Origin: an uncultured Lachnospiraceae bacterium
Lineage (GTDB): Bacteria; Bacillota_A; Clostridia; Lachnospirales; Lachnospiraceae
Direction of reading: 5' to 3'
Length of the DNA: 11,675 nucleotides
Assembly: GCA_910587495.1 (NCBI GenBank)
Contig: CAJUMT010000103.1
Coordinates: 1 to 11,675 of the forward strand
Shown: piece by piece, positions 1 to 6,185 of the stretch
Numbering within the stretch: position 1 is the stretch's first letter
Layout: each line of letters opens with the position of its first letter
Made by a program: the position numbers and the translations under genes
Notes under the pieces: generated by a model
The model's input: only the letters and a program-made list of their open reading frames with translations
Database searches by the model: none
Told to the model about the DNA's origin: nothing

Positions 1-533
1 TCCTGGCTTTGAACGCGGCTGTGGAGGCGGCAAGGGCGGGAGCAGCCGGCAAAGGATTTGCGGTTGTGGCGGATGAAGTACGTAATCTTGCCAGCAAGTC
101 TGCCGAAGCTTCCAAGAATACGGCTGCCCTGATCGAGAATTCTCTCCATGCAGTGGAGAACGGCACGAAGATTGCAGACGAGACTGCACGCTCCCTGGAA
201 GTGGTTATCAGCGATATTCAGGAAACCAGCGCCATGATGGATTCCATCGCAAGGACTTCTCAGGAACAGGCGGAGACAATCTCCCAGATTACGTTGGGTA
301 TTGACCAGATTTCAAGCGTGGTGCAGACGAATTCCGCTACCGCGGAGCAGAGCGCGGCGGCCAGCGAGGAATTATCGGGACAGGCTCAGATCCTTAAAGA
401 TCTGGTCAAGAAGTTCCGTTTGGAAGAAGACGGAGCGGTTCCGCAGATTTCGCAGTATGACGTCCCGGGTTCTGCAGATTATGACGATATCGGTTCCGTT
501 TCCTATTCATATGGAGGAAGCGACAAATATTAA
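1..533 (+). CDS. Methyl-accepting chemotaxis protein, C-terminal part (5' end outside window)
   Basis: This is the cytoplasmic signalling end of a chemoreceptor that would pass a ligand signal to CheA/CheW. The reading frame enters from the left edge (first full codon at position 3), so the sensor, membrane segments and HAMP domain are not visible. The sequence opens inside the hairpin tip that binds CheA/CheW (LALNAAVEAARAG), followed by GKGFAVVADEVRNLA. It then runs through the descending coiled coil to SATAEQSAAASEELSGQAQ, a typical adaptation-site region. After the coiled coil ends near KKFRLEE comes a tail of about 35 residues rich in Tyr, Ser, Gly and Asp. It has no NWETF-like CheR/CheB tether. 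The complete receptor 55 bases downstream is closely similar over the tip, so the two are probably tandem paralogues. Family is certain; ligand unknown. Confidence 0.95.
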   Translation, partial: LALNAAVEAARAGAAGKGFAVVADEVRNLASKSAEASKNTAALIENSLHAVENGTKIADETARSLEVVISDIQETSAMMDSIARTSQEQAETISQITLGIDQISSVVQTNSATAEQSAAASEELSGQAQILKDLVKKFRLEEDGAVPQISQYDVPGSADYDDIGSVSYSYGGSDKY

Positions 534-588
534 TACCTGCTTTTGCCGTTCTTTAGACGGCGGAAAATATAGGCGATGAGGAGAAGCA

Positions 589-2241
589 ATGAATAGTATC
601 AAACGAGAAGTTATGGTGCGTGTGGCCCTGATCTTTTTGATTATGTTGATTAGCGGCGGGATGACGGCGCTTAGCATGAGGGGAATCAGAACTTACAGTA
701 ATTACACGAAGCAGGCGGAAGAACTTCATGCGCTGGTATTGACGGCGGAGAAGGCCCATTATTCCTGGGTGGAGAATCTTTGTTCCGCAACTACCATGGG
801 TACGGAATTTACAGGCAGTACGGACTATAAGACGTGTGTGCTGGGCAACTGGCTTTATGGTACAAACACGTCCCGCTTAAACAGTGAGATTGTGACGCTT
901 ATGGAGCAGATGAAGCCGATCCATCAGGCTATTCATGAGTCGGCAGAAACGATATTGGCGTTAAGCGAGACAGATCGGGCGGCGGCGAATGAAATGTATC
1001 AGTCTGTTGCGAAGGTGAATGTGAATCAGCTGGTTGGCCTCCTGGATCAGGTGGCTGAGATCACAGAGAATAATTTCGATATCAGTGAGCGTGGTCTTCA
1101 GAGTGCGGTAAGCCGGACGGAGATTGTTTCGGGTCTTACGATTCTTCTGACATTGGTTATGATTATTCTGCTTTTCCTGTATGTAATGAAGAGTATTGTC
1201 GCGCCGATCCAGACTATTACAGAATCAAGCCGGAGCATGTCGGAAGGCCGGCTGGATTTCCAGATTGACATTAACAGCAAGAATGAGCTGGGCGTCCTGG
1301 CTGACAGTCTGAACAGTTCGGTGAAGACGCTGAGACTGTATATTACGGATATTGCGCATGTGCTGGATGAGATTGCCGGAGGAAATCTTGCCAAAGAAAC
1401 GGATATTACATACATAGGAGATTTTTCCGCGATCCAAAAAGCGTTTGAGGAGATCAGCAGAAAGCTCAGCAATACGATGGAACAGATAAATATGGCCTCC
1501 AACCAGGTAGATTCAGGGGCTAATCAGGTGTCTGTGGGTGCGCAGAGCCTGGCCCAGGGAGCTACCGAACAGGCGTCAGAAGTTGACAATCTTCTGGAGC
1601 TTGCCGAAGAGGTCGCAAAGCAGATCGACAAGAATGCCGAAAACGCGTCCCTTACTACCCAGGAAGCAGATCGGGTGGGAGAGAATATTTCAGTGTGTGA
1701 TCAGCAGATGCAGGAGATGGCGGAAGCAATGAACCAGATCAATGCATGCTCCGGAGAGATTCAGCACATTATCAAGACCATTGACGATATTGCTTTCCAG
1801 ACGAATATCCTGGCTTTAAATGCAGCCGTGGAAGCTGCAAGGGCAGGAGCAGCCGGAAAAGGGTTTGCGGTAGTGGCAGATGAGGTACGCAATCTGGCGG
1901 CTAAGAGTGCGGATGCAGTGAAAGATACCACAGAGCTGATCGAAAAGACCCTTGGCGTAGTGTCTACAGGTTCACGTTTGACGGATCAGGTTCAGGAGTC
2001 CCTGCGCTCGGTGGTGGAAGGCGCGAACAAAGTTATAGAAAATATTAAAATGATTTCTGATGCTTCCCAGGAGCAGGAGACGGAGGTCAATACGATCAAA
2101 GACAGTATTTACCAGATCTCAACAGTGGTCCAGTCCAATTCGGCTACTTCGGAAGAAAGTGCGGCAGCCAGTGAAGAACTGGCCAGCCAGGCACAGGTTC
2201 TTAAAGGCCTGATCAGTGATTTCCAATTGAGGAAAAACTAA
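589..2241 (+). CDS. Methyl-accepting chemotaxis protein with extracellular CZB-like zinc-binding domain
   Basis: This is a complete 550-residue transmembrane chemoreceptor. Membrane segment 1 is about residues 9-29 and segment 2 about 179-199, so residues 30-178 face outside. That loop has the pattern of a CZB (chemoreceptor zinc-binding) domain: AHYSW (His57, Trp60), CVLGNW (Cys83, Trp88) and IHQAIH (His112, His116). These four residues match the known 3His/1Cys zinc site of the family. A HAMP domain follows (about 200-252), then a second HAMP-like helix pair (about 255-290), then the MCP signalling domain (about 300-545). The hairpin tip is near 398-420 (AFQTNILALNAAVEAARAG). The start is set by GAGGAG at 578-583, five bases before the ATG. 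The gene lies between a paralogous MCP and the flagellar operon and ends at a terminator. CZB domains are more often cytoplasmic and C-terminal. Zinc or oxidant sensing is inference; ligand binding is untested. Confidence 0.95.
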   Translation: MNSIKREVMVRVALIFLIMLISGGMTALSMRGIRTYSNYTKQAEELHALVLTAEKAHYSWVENLCSATTMGTEFTGSTDYKTCVLGNWLYGTNTSRLNSEIVTLMEQMKPIHQAIHESAETILALSETDRAAANEMYQSVAKVNVNQLVGLLDQVAEITENNFDISERGLQSAVSRTEIVSGLTILLTLVMIILLFLYVMKSIVAPIQTITESSRSMSEGRLDFQIDINSKNELGVLADSLNSSVKTLRLYITDIAHVLDEIAGGNLAKETDITYIGDFSAIQKAFEEISRKLSNTMEQINMASNQVDSGANQVSVGAQSLAQGATEQASEVDNLLELAEEVAKQIDKNAENASLTTQEADRVGENISVCDQQMQEMAEAMNQINACSGEIQHIIKTIDDIAFQTNILALNAAVEAARAGAAGKGFAVVADEVRNLAAKSADAVKDTTELIEKTLGVVSTGSRLTDQVQESLRSVVEGANKVIENIKMISDASQEQETEVNTIKDSIYQISTVVQSNSATSEESAAASEELASQAQVLKGLISDFQLRKN

Positions 2242-2252
2242 AGCTAGTTTAT

Positions 2253-2290
2253 AAAACAGGCTCTGCATACAGTTTGCGGGGCCTGTTTTT
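2253..2290 (+). terminator. Rho-independent terminator after the MCP gene
   Basis: A perfect 9-bp stem (AAAACAGGC at 2253-2261 with GCCTGTTTT at 2281-2289) surrounds a 19-nt loop that can form a short inner GCA/TGC pairing. The right arm runs directly into five T residues. It starts 11 bases after the MCP stop codon and separates the chemoreceptor unit from the flagellar operon promoters. The symmetric A-rich left arm means it could also work weakly in the other direction, but no minus-strand gene is seen. Confidence 0.85.
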
Positions 2291-2336
2291 GGGGAGTAAA
2301 ATTTTTGTGAAAAATGTGTTAAATTTTTATTAATAC

Positions 2337-2365
2337 TTGATTTCAGCATGATCTGGTGTTATCAT
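2337..2365 (+). promoter_or_regulatory. Candidate sigma-A promoter, distal (P3)
   Basis: TTGATT (2337-2342) and TATCAT (2360-2365) are separated by exactly 17 bp, in an AT-rich stretch downstream of the terminator. Four of six bases match TTGACA and five of six match TATAAT. It is the first of three elements with the same spacing upstream of flgB. Function is inferred from sequence only. Confidence 0.4.
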
Positions 2366-2368
2366 AAG

Positions 2369-2397
2369 TTGTGTATCTGCGCATATATTGGTACAAT
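2369..2397 (+). promoter_or_regulatory. Candidate sigma-A promoter, middle (P2)
   Basis: TACAAT (2392-2397) is a good -10 box. Its -35 partner TTGTGT (2369-2374), 17 bp upstream, matches the consensus only in its first three bases. It lies 32 bp downstream of P3. It could be a weak or activator-dependent promoter, or chance in AT-rich DNA. Confidence 0.35.
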
Positions 2398-2434
2398 CAG
2401 TTTCATAAACATTTTATATGGAAGGATATAGGTA

Positions 2435-2463
2435 TTGATATAAATAGTTATACCGGTTATAAT
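2435..2463 (+). promoter_or_regulatory. Sigma-A-type promoter of the flagellar operon (P1)
   Basis: TTGATA (2435-2440) and a perfect TATAAT (2458-2463) are spaced by the optimal 17 bp. Transcription would start near 2470, giving a leader of about 40 bases before flgB. This is the strongest promoter-like element in the window. It implies housekeeping-sigma control of this early/middle flagellar operon. No good sigma-D (sigma-28) box (TAAA, about 15 bp, GCCGATAT) was found in the region. Confidence 0.75.
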
Positions 2464-2510
2464 GCAGAAAAAGACCGAAAAAGATTTACATAAGTTTGGA
2501 GGAAGAGAGT

Positions 2511-2903
2511 ATGGCGGAAATATTTGGAAACGGCATAGCCCTCACGGAAAAAGTATTGGATTTTCTGTGGGGCAGACAGACGATCACACTAAATAATATT
2601 GCTAACGGTGAAACACCGAAATTCAAATCCCAGTACATAACATTTGAAGAAGAGATGGCAGAGCGTTTGTCTCAGGCCAGTGCATCTGGTAAAGGAGCAA
2701 GGCAGGCTGTGGCGGACGCTATTGACGCTACACATGCCAGCGTTCATACGACGACGGCGGAATCTACCAGGCTGGACGACAATAATGTGGATATGGATCA
2801 GGAGCAGGTGGATCTGGTCAGAGCCGCATACGAGTATCAGTATATGGTGAATTCCGTATCCAACGGTATTAGCCGTTTACAGAGCGCAGCCCGTACTTTT
2901 TAG
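2511..2903 (+). CDS. flgB: Flagellar basal-body rod protein FlgB
   Basis: This is the proximal rod protein, exported through the flagellar type III apparatus and placed next to FliE at the base of the rod. The product is 130 residues, normal for FlgB. It has the N-terminal rod/hook signature LNNIANGETPKFKSQ (about residues 28-42), here with GET instead of the more usual A-N-T. The C-terminal amphipathic helix begins after NNVDMDQEQVDLVRAAYEYQ, with the Asn-Val-Asp motif typical of FlgB. The ATG at 2511 is preferred over an in-frame TTG at 2496, because GGAGG at 2498-2502 lies 8 bases before the ATG and would be inside the longer version. It is the first gene of the operon, downstream of the sigma-A-like promoter. 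Its usual partner flgC does not follow. Confidence 0.95.
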   Translation: MAEIFGNGIALTEKVLDFLWGRQTITLNNIANGETPKFKSQYITFEEEMAERLSQASASGKGARQAVADAIDATHASVHTTTAESTRLDDNNVDMDQEQVDLVRAAYEYQYMVNSVSNGISRLQSAARTF

Positions 2904-2931
2904 CGCATAGAAACGAATCAGTGAGAAGATA

Positions 2932-2973
2932 AAATACGCCTTCCATATGGTACGATATATGGCCGGGGTATTT
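2932..2973. repeat. Imperfect inverted repeat in the flgB-fliE gap
   Basis: An outer arm AAATAC (2932-2937) pairs with GTATTT. An inner arm CCATAT (2943-2948) pairs with ATATGG, with an 8-base loop. The arms are joined by a short CC/GG pairing flanked by mismatches. No T tract follows, so it is not a typical terminator. It could be an RNA-processing or stabilising hairpin, or a deletion scar. It sits where flgC would be expected. The gap 2904-3059 has no credible gene. Confidence 0.45.
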
Positions 2974-3016
2974 GTCGTGCCGTGTAAGAGAAGTTGTAAT
3001 CAAGTAAAAAGATGAC

Positions 3017-3032
3017 GCATTAAAGCATTAAA
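3017..3032 (+). repeat. Exact 8-bp tandem repeat upstream of fliE
   Basis: GCATTAAA occurs twice without interruption (3017-3024 and 3025-3032), eight bases before the fliE ribosome binding site GGAGG (3041-3045). It may be chance, slippage, or part of a translation-control element. Confidence 0.5.
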
Positions 3033-3059
3033 GTGTAAAAGGAGGCTGTTGGATCTGTT

Positions 3060-3377
3060 ATGGAAGGAACAGGGTTTATCACGCCGATCCAGGTGTGGGG
3101 AGAGGTAGGAAATTTTGAAGGCCGCAGGCAGGAAGATGTAAAAGATAACGAATCGCTGTCGTTGTTTGCGGATGTGTTCAGGACGGCCATTAACCAGGTG
3201 AAGGAAACGGAGGCGGACGTGGAGACAAAGCAATATCTGCTGGCTACCGGTCAGTTGGATGATGCGCATACGCTTCCGATCGCTGAGGCAAAAGCGGGAC
3301 TTACGCTGGACGTTTTTCTTACTTTGCGCAATAAGACATTGGAATCGTATAACGAATTGATTAAGATAAACGTATAA
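3060..3377 (+). CDS. fliE: Flagellar hook-basal body protein FliE
   Basis: FliE is the adaptor that joins the MS ring (FliF) to the proximal rod and is the first rod-type export substrate. The 105-residue product has the typical C-terminal family pattern: FADVFRTAINQVKETEADVE, then LATGQLDDAHTLPIAEAKAG and the final FLTLRNKTLESYNELIKINV. The N-terminal 25 residues are variable, as usual. The ATG at 3060 is the only reasonable start. The GGAGG at 3041-3045 is 14 bases upstream, longer than usual, so translation may be modest. The gene stands between flgB and fliF, as in other flagellar operons, but without flgC in front. Confidence 0.95.
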   Translation: MEGTGFITPIQVWGEVGNFEGRRQEDVKDNESLSLFADVFRTAINQVKETEADVETKQYLLATGQLDDAHTLPIAEAKAGLTLDVFLTLRNKTLESYNELIKINV

Positions 3378-3398
3378 TAGTATAGTAAGAGGGATTCC

Positions 3399-3418
3399 GG
3401 CGGTGTGTTTGCCCCGCC
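3399..3418 (+). promoter_or_regulatory. GC-rich hairpin in the fliE-fliF gap
   Basis: GGCGG (3399-3403) pairs with CCGCC (3414-3418) across a 10-base loop and abuts the first possible fliF ATG at 3419. It lacks a T tract. A hairpin here would tend to block initiation at that ATG and favour the GTG at 3449. A role in mRNA processing or in setting FliF levels is inference. Confidence 0.4.
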
Positions 3419-3448
3419 ATGAATAATTGCAGAAGGTTGGATAAAAAC

Positions 3449-5167
3449 GTGCAGTTGCAGAATATAAAAGAAAGCTGGCAGAATATACCAGATAAGACAA
3501 AAAAGATTATTAAAGCAATCGTTGCAGCCACTGCGGCGATGGTTTTAATTGCGGTTCTTGTGCTTTTCCTGGGCAGAGATACCAGCTACGGTGTATTGTT
3601 TACAGGCCTTAATCAAAGTGAGGCTCAGGAGATTGCGGGTCTTTTACAGGATCAGGAGATTGATTATAAATACAATTCTAATGATGGGACCATACGTGTG
3701 CCTACATCTGTGCTTGAACAGACTAAAGGAGAGCTACTGATCCAGGGGTATCCCAAAAATGGATTTACATACGACATGTATTTGGACAATACGGGTCTGA
3801 TGACTACGGAGTCCGATAAGAAGCAGATTACTTTATATGAAGTCCAGGACAGACTGGGCGCTACGATCCGTGCTTTTGAAGGCGTGCAGGACGCTACTGT
3901 GACCATTGCCGAGGCGTCGGAGCAGCGCTATGTGCTTCAAGATGAGACACAGGAGTCAGCATCTGCTTCCGTGCTCGTGACAATGAGAAACGGGAGTACG
4001 TTGACGTCTGATAAAGCGCAGGCCATTAAGAATCTGATCTCTCATGCCGTGCGCGGCATGACTTTTTCGGAAGTCAAGGTTTTTGACGCTTCAACTATGC
4101 TGGAAGTAGGGGGAGACGCGGATACGGCAGAGAGTTCCGTTACGGATCTGGCAGGTCTTACCTCTCAGGTGGAGAACAATATTGCCGCTAATGTGAGAGT
4201 CGTCCTTGAAAAGCTGTACGGCGCGGGAAACGTGGCTGTTTCAGTCAAAGGGACGCTGAATATGGAAAAGCTGATCTCAGAGAGTACCCAGTACAGCACG
4301 CCGGAGAAGATTGATGAGAACGATAAAACGGGACTTTTGGATGAAGAAGACCTAGTCAATGAAAATTCTCTGGCGGGAAGACAGGACACGGGAGGCGTCG
4401 TGGGTGCGGATGCTAATGCGGATACGCCCCGATATACTGCAGAGGACGGTACGGAAAATGAAGTGGACAGCTATTCCAACGGAAGCGCCACTAGACATTG
4501 GCTGTATAATGTCTTGAAAGAGCAGCGTCAGATTGATCCGGGTGTGTTGGAAGATACATCCGTTGCCGTGGTAGTATTGACTAACGATACCCAGTCCGTA
4601 TCCCAGCAGGAATTGTATCGGCTGGTAGCCAATGCGGCAGGCATACCGGTGGACGACGCCAACGATAAGATAACTGTAGTGCGCGCTCCGGGAGGAACCG
4701 CAGGCGAAGAGCCAATTAACAAAGATACCAACGGTCTTGACATTATTACAGCTTTTATACCGCTGCCGCTTTTGATCGCTCTGTGCGCGGCGCTGCTTCT
4801 GATCTTCCTTCTTATTCTGCTTCTTTTGCTGCGCAGACGCCGTAAGAGAAGAGCAGAAGGGCCTCAGGATGAAGATTTTGAAGGAGGCGACGAACTTTCC
4901 GCCAGCGAGCTTGGCCTAGGAGAAGAAGATATGACTGCAGGCGCGGAGGGCTTAGGCATACCGGGTACGCAGTTGGATGAAGATGACGAGTTTGCCAACA
5001 GTGAAGAGATTATGAATCTGCGTATGCAGCGCAGTATGCGCCTGAAGCAGAATATAGGAGACTTTGTGGAGGAAAATCCGCAGATCGCAGCGAAACTGAT
5101 TCAGAGCTGGTTAAGAGGAGAGGAGGGAGAAAATGGCAGATCCAACAGTCGAAAACAGTCCAGATAA
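3449..5167 (+). CDS. fliF: Flagellar MS-ring protein FliF
   Basis: FliF forms the membrane MS ring on which the rod, export gate and switch assemble. From the GTG start it is 572 residues, slightly longer than many homologues. Membrane segment 1 is about residues 20-42. The YscJ/FliF ring-building domains follow (YGVLFTGLNQSEAQEI, then GELLIQGYPKNGFTYDMY). A long acidic Asp/Glu/Asn-rich segment lies near 270-340. Membrane segment 2 is about 432-461, with basic RRRRKRR after it. The cytoplasmic tail ends in the FliG-binding helix (NPQIAAKLIQSWLRGE). The frame is also open to an ATG at 3419, but that start has no ribosome binding site and follows a hairpin. AGAAGG at 3431-3436 lies 12 bases before the GTG, and that N-terminus fits the family better. 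The 3' end overlaps fliG by 35 bases. The product is certain; the start is moderately sure. Confidence 0.95.
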   Translation: MQLQNIKESWQNIPDKTKKIIKAIVAATAAMVLIAVLVLFLGRDTSYGVLFTGLNQSEAQEIAGLLQDQEIDYKYNSNDGTIRVPTSVLEQTKGELLIQGYPKNGFTYDMYLDNTGLMTTESDKKQITLYEVQDRLGATIRAFEGVQDATVTIAEASEQRYVLQDETQESASASVLVTMRNGSTLTSDKAQAIKNLISHAVRGMTFSEVKVFDASTMLEVGGDADTAESSVTDLAGLTSQVENNIAANVRVVLEKLYGAGNVAVSVKGTLNMEKLISESTQYSTPEKIDENDKTGLLDEEDLVNENSLAGRQDTGGVVGADANADTPRYTAEDGTENEVDSYSNGSATRHWLYNVLKEQRQIDPGVLEDTSVAVVVLTNDTQSVSQQELYRLVANAAGIPVDDANDKITVVRAPGGTAGEEPINKDTNGLDIITAFIPLPLLIALCAALLLIFLLILLLLLRRRRKRRAEGPQDEDFEGGDELSASELGLGEEDMTAGAEGLGIPGTQLDEDDEFANSEEIMNLRMQRSMRLKQNIGDFVEENPQIAAKLIQSWLRGEEGENGRSNSRKQSR

Positions 5168-6185
5168 GCAGGAAGAAGACGTCCTGACTGATGTGAAAAG
5201 TAAGGCTGCGCTGGTAGTTGTATCCCTTGGCGCAGACAGGGCTTCGCAGATTTATAAGTACCTGAATGAAGAAGATATCGAAGATCTTACTTATGAAGTG
5301 GCGAAGTTGGGCAAGACCACCAACAGCCAGGTGGAGTCTACGCTGGATGAGTTCTATAAACTTTGTTTGACGCATAAGATGATGACGGATGGAGGACTTG
5401 ACTACGCCAGAAATGTCCTGGAGAAAGCCTTCGGTGAGTCTACTGCCAGGAATCTTCTTGAGAAAGTATCCAAGACCCTGCAATCCAGACCTTTTAACTT
5501 CTTTACTAAAGGAGATCCTCAGGCATTGCTGTCCATCCTGCAGGGCGAACGTCCCCAGGTGATTGCCCTGATTATGGCTTATATGGATCCGCAGCAGGCA
5601 GCACAGGTCTTAGAGCAGCTTTCTGATGAGAAGCGAATCGCGGTCGTGGAGGGCATGGCCAGTATGGATCGTGTTTCACCGGAAGCCATCGCTATTGTGG
5701 AGGAAGAGATGAAGCGTAAGTTTGCGTCTATCATCACCAGTGAGGACAATATGAGCCTTGGCGGCATCGACTTTGTCGCGGATATGATGAACAACATTGA
5801 CCGCAGTACCGAGCGGAAGATCTTCGACCAGTTAGGCAAGCAGAATCCTGATTTGGCTCAGGATATTCGGGACAAAATGTTTGTATTTGAAAATATTTTG
5901 GATATGGACGACCGTTCCGTGCAGCGTTTTGTCCGGGATCTTGATACCAAAGATGTGGTATACGCCCTTAAGAATGCTTCAGAAGATATGAAGAGCATTT
6001 TTTTCAACAATATGTCCAAACGTATGGCAGACACTGTCCGCGGCGATTTGGAGATCACTTCCAATGTAAGATTAAAAGATGTGGAAGAGGCGCAGCAGCG
6101 TATTGTGAATATTATCCGCAGCTTAGAGGAGCATGGCGAGGTGATCATTAAGAAGGGAGGCGATGATGACGATATCATCGTCTAG
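5133..6185 (+). CDS. fliG: Flagellar motor switch/rotor protein FliG
   Basis: FliG is the rotor protein that binds FliF and FliM and meets the MotA stator to make torque. The product is 350 residues, close to the family norm. The N-terminal domain binding FliF is about 20-110. The middle domain has the EHPQ-type motif as GERPQVIALI (residues 138-147), with Arg in place of His. The C-terminal torque domain includes KMFVFENI, then MDDRSVQRFVRDLD with the charged residues used in torque generation, and RLKDVEEAQQRIVNIIRSLE. The protein ends in an acidic GGDDDDIIV. A strong purine-rich ribosome binding site inside the fliF end precedes the ATG. The 35-base overlap with fliF suggests coupled translation, consistent with the FliF-FliG pairing in the C ring. 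Confidence 0.97.
   Translation: MADPTVENSPDKQEEDVLTDVKSKAALVVVSLGADRASQIYKYLNEEDIEDLTYEVAKLGKTTNSQVESTLDEFYKLCLTHKMMTDGGLDYARNVLEKAFGESTARNLLEKVSKTLQSRPFNFFTKGDPQALLSILQGERPQVIALIMAYMDPQQAAQVLEQLSDEKRIAVVEGMASMDRVSPEAIAIVEEEMKRKFASIITSEDNMSLGGIDFVADMMNNIDRSTERKIFDQLGKQNPDLAQDIRDKMFVFENILDMDDRSVQRFVRDLDTKDVVYALKNASEDMKSIFFNNMSKRMADTVRGDLEITSNVRLKDVEEAQQRIVNIIRSLEEHGEVIIKKGGDDDDIIV

Noticed and set aside
541..565. Hairpin between the two MCP genes as a terminator
   Set aside because: The stem is only about 5 bp (GCCGT/ACGGC) and no T tract follows; the genes are probably cotranscribed.
2407..2430. Possible sigma-D (sigma-28) promoter (TAAA ... GGATAT)
   Set aside because: The -10 box matches only partly and the spacer is too short when the best match is aligned; the sigma-A element just downstream is far better.
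2593..2607. 15-base identity between flgB and flgE (ATAATATTGCTAACG, also at 11346-11360)
   Set aside because: It encodes the conserved Asn-Ile-Ala-Asn motif shared by rod and hook proteins; common ancestry and codon use explain it, not a regulatory repeat.
2932..3015. Short forward open stretch in the flgB-fliE gap as a flgC remnant
   Set aside because: Its translation has neither the Asn-rich N-terminal motif nor the FlgC C-terminal helix; it is about 27 codons and has no start signal.
3350..3378. TATAAT at the end of fliE as an internal promoter
   Set aside because: The only -35-like TTGATT is 10 bp away, far from the required 16-18 bp; the hexamer arises from the fliE stop codon context.
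3000..3500. Minus-strand open frame of 166 codons spanning the fliE region
   Set aside because: It runs opposite the certain fliE gene and the fliF start, has no family resemblance and no convincing ribosome binding site.
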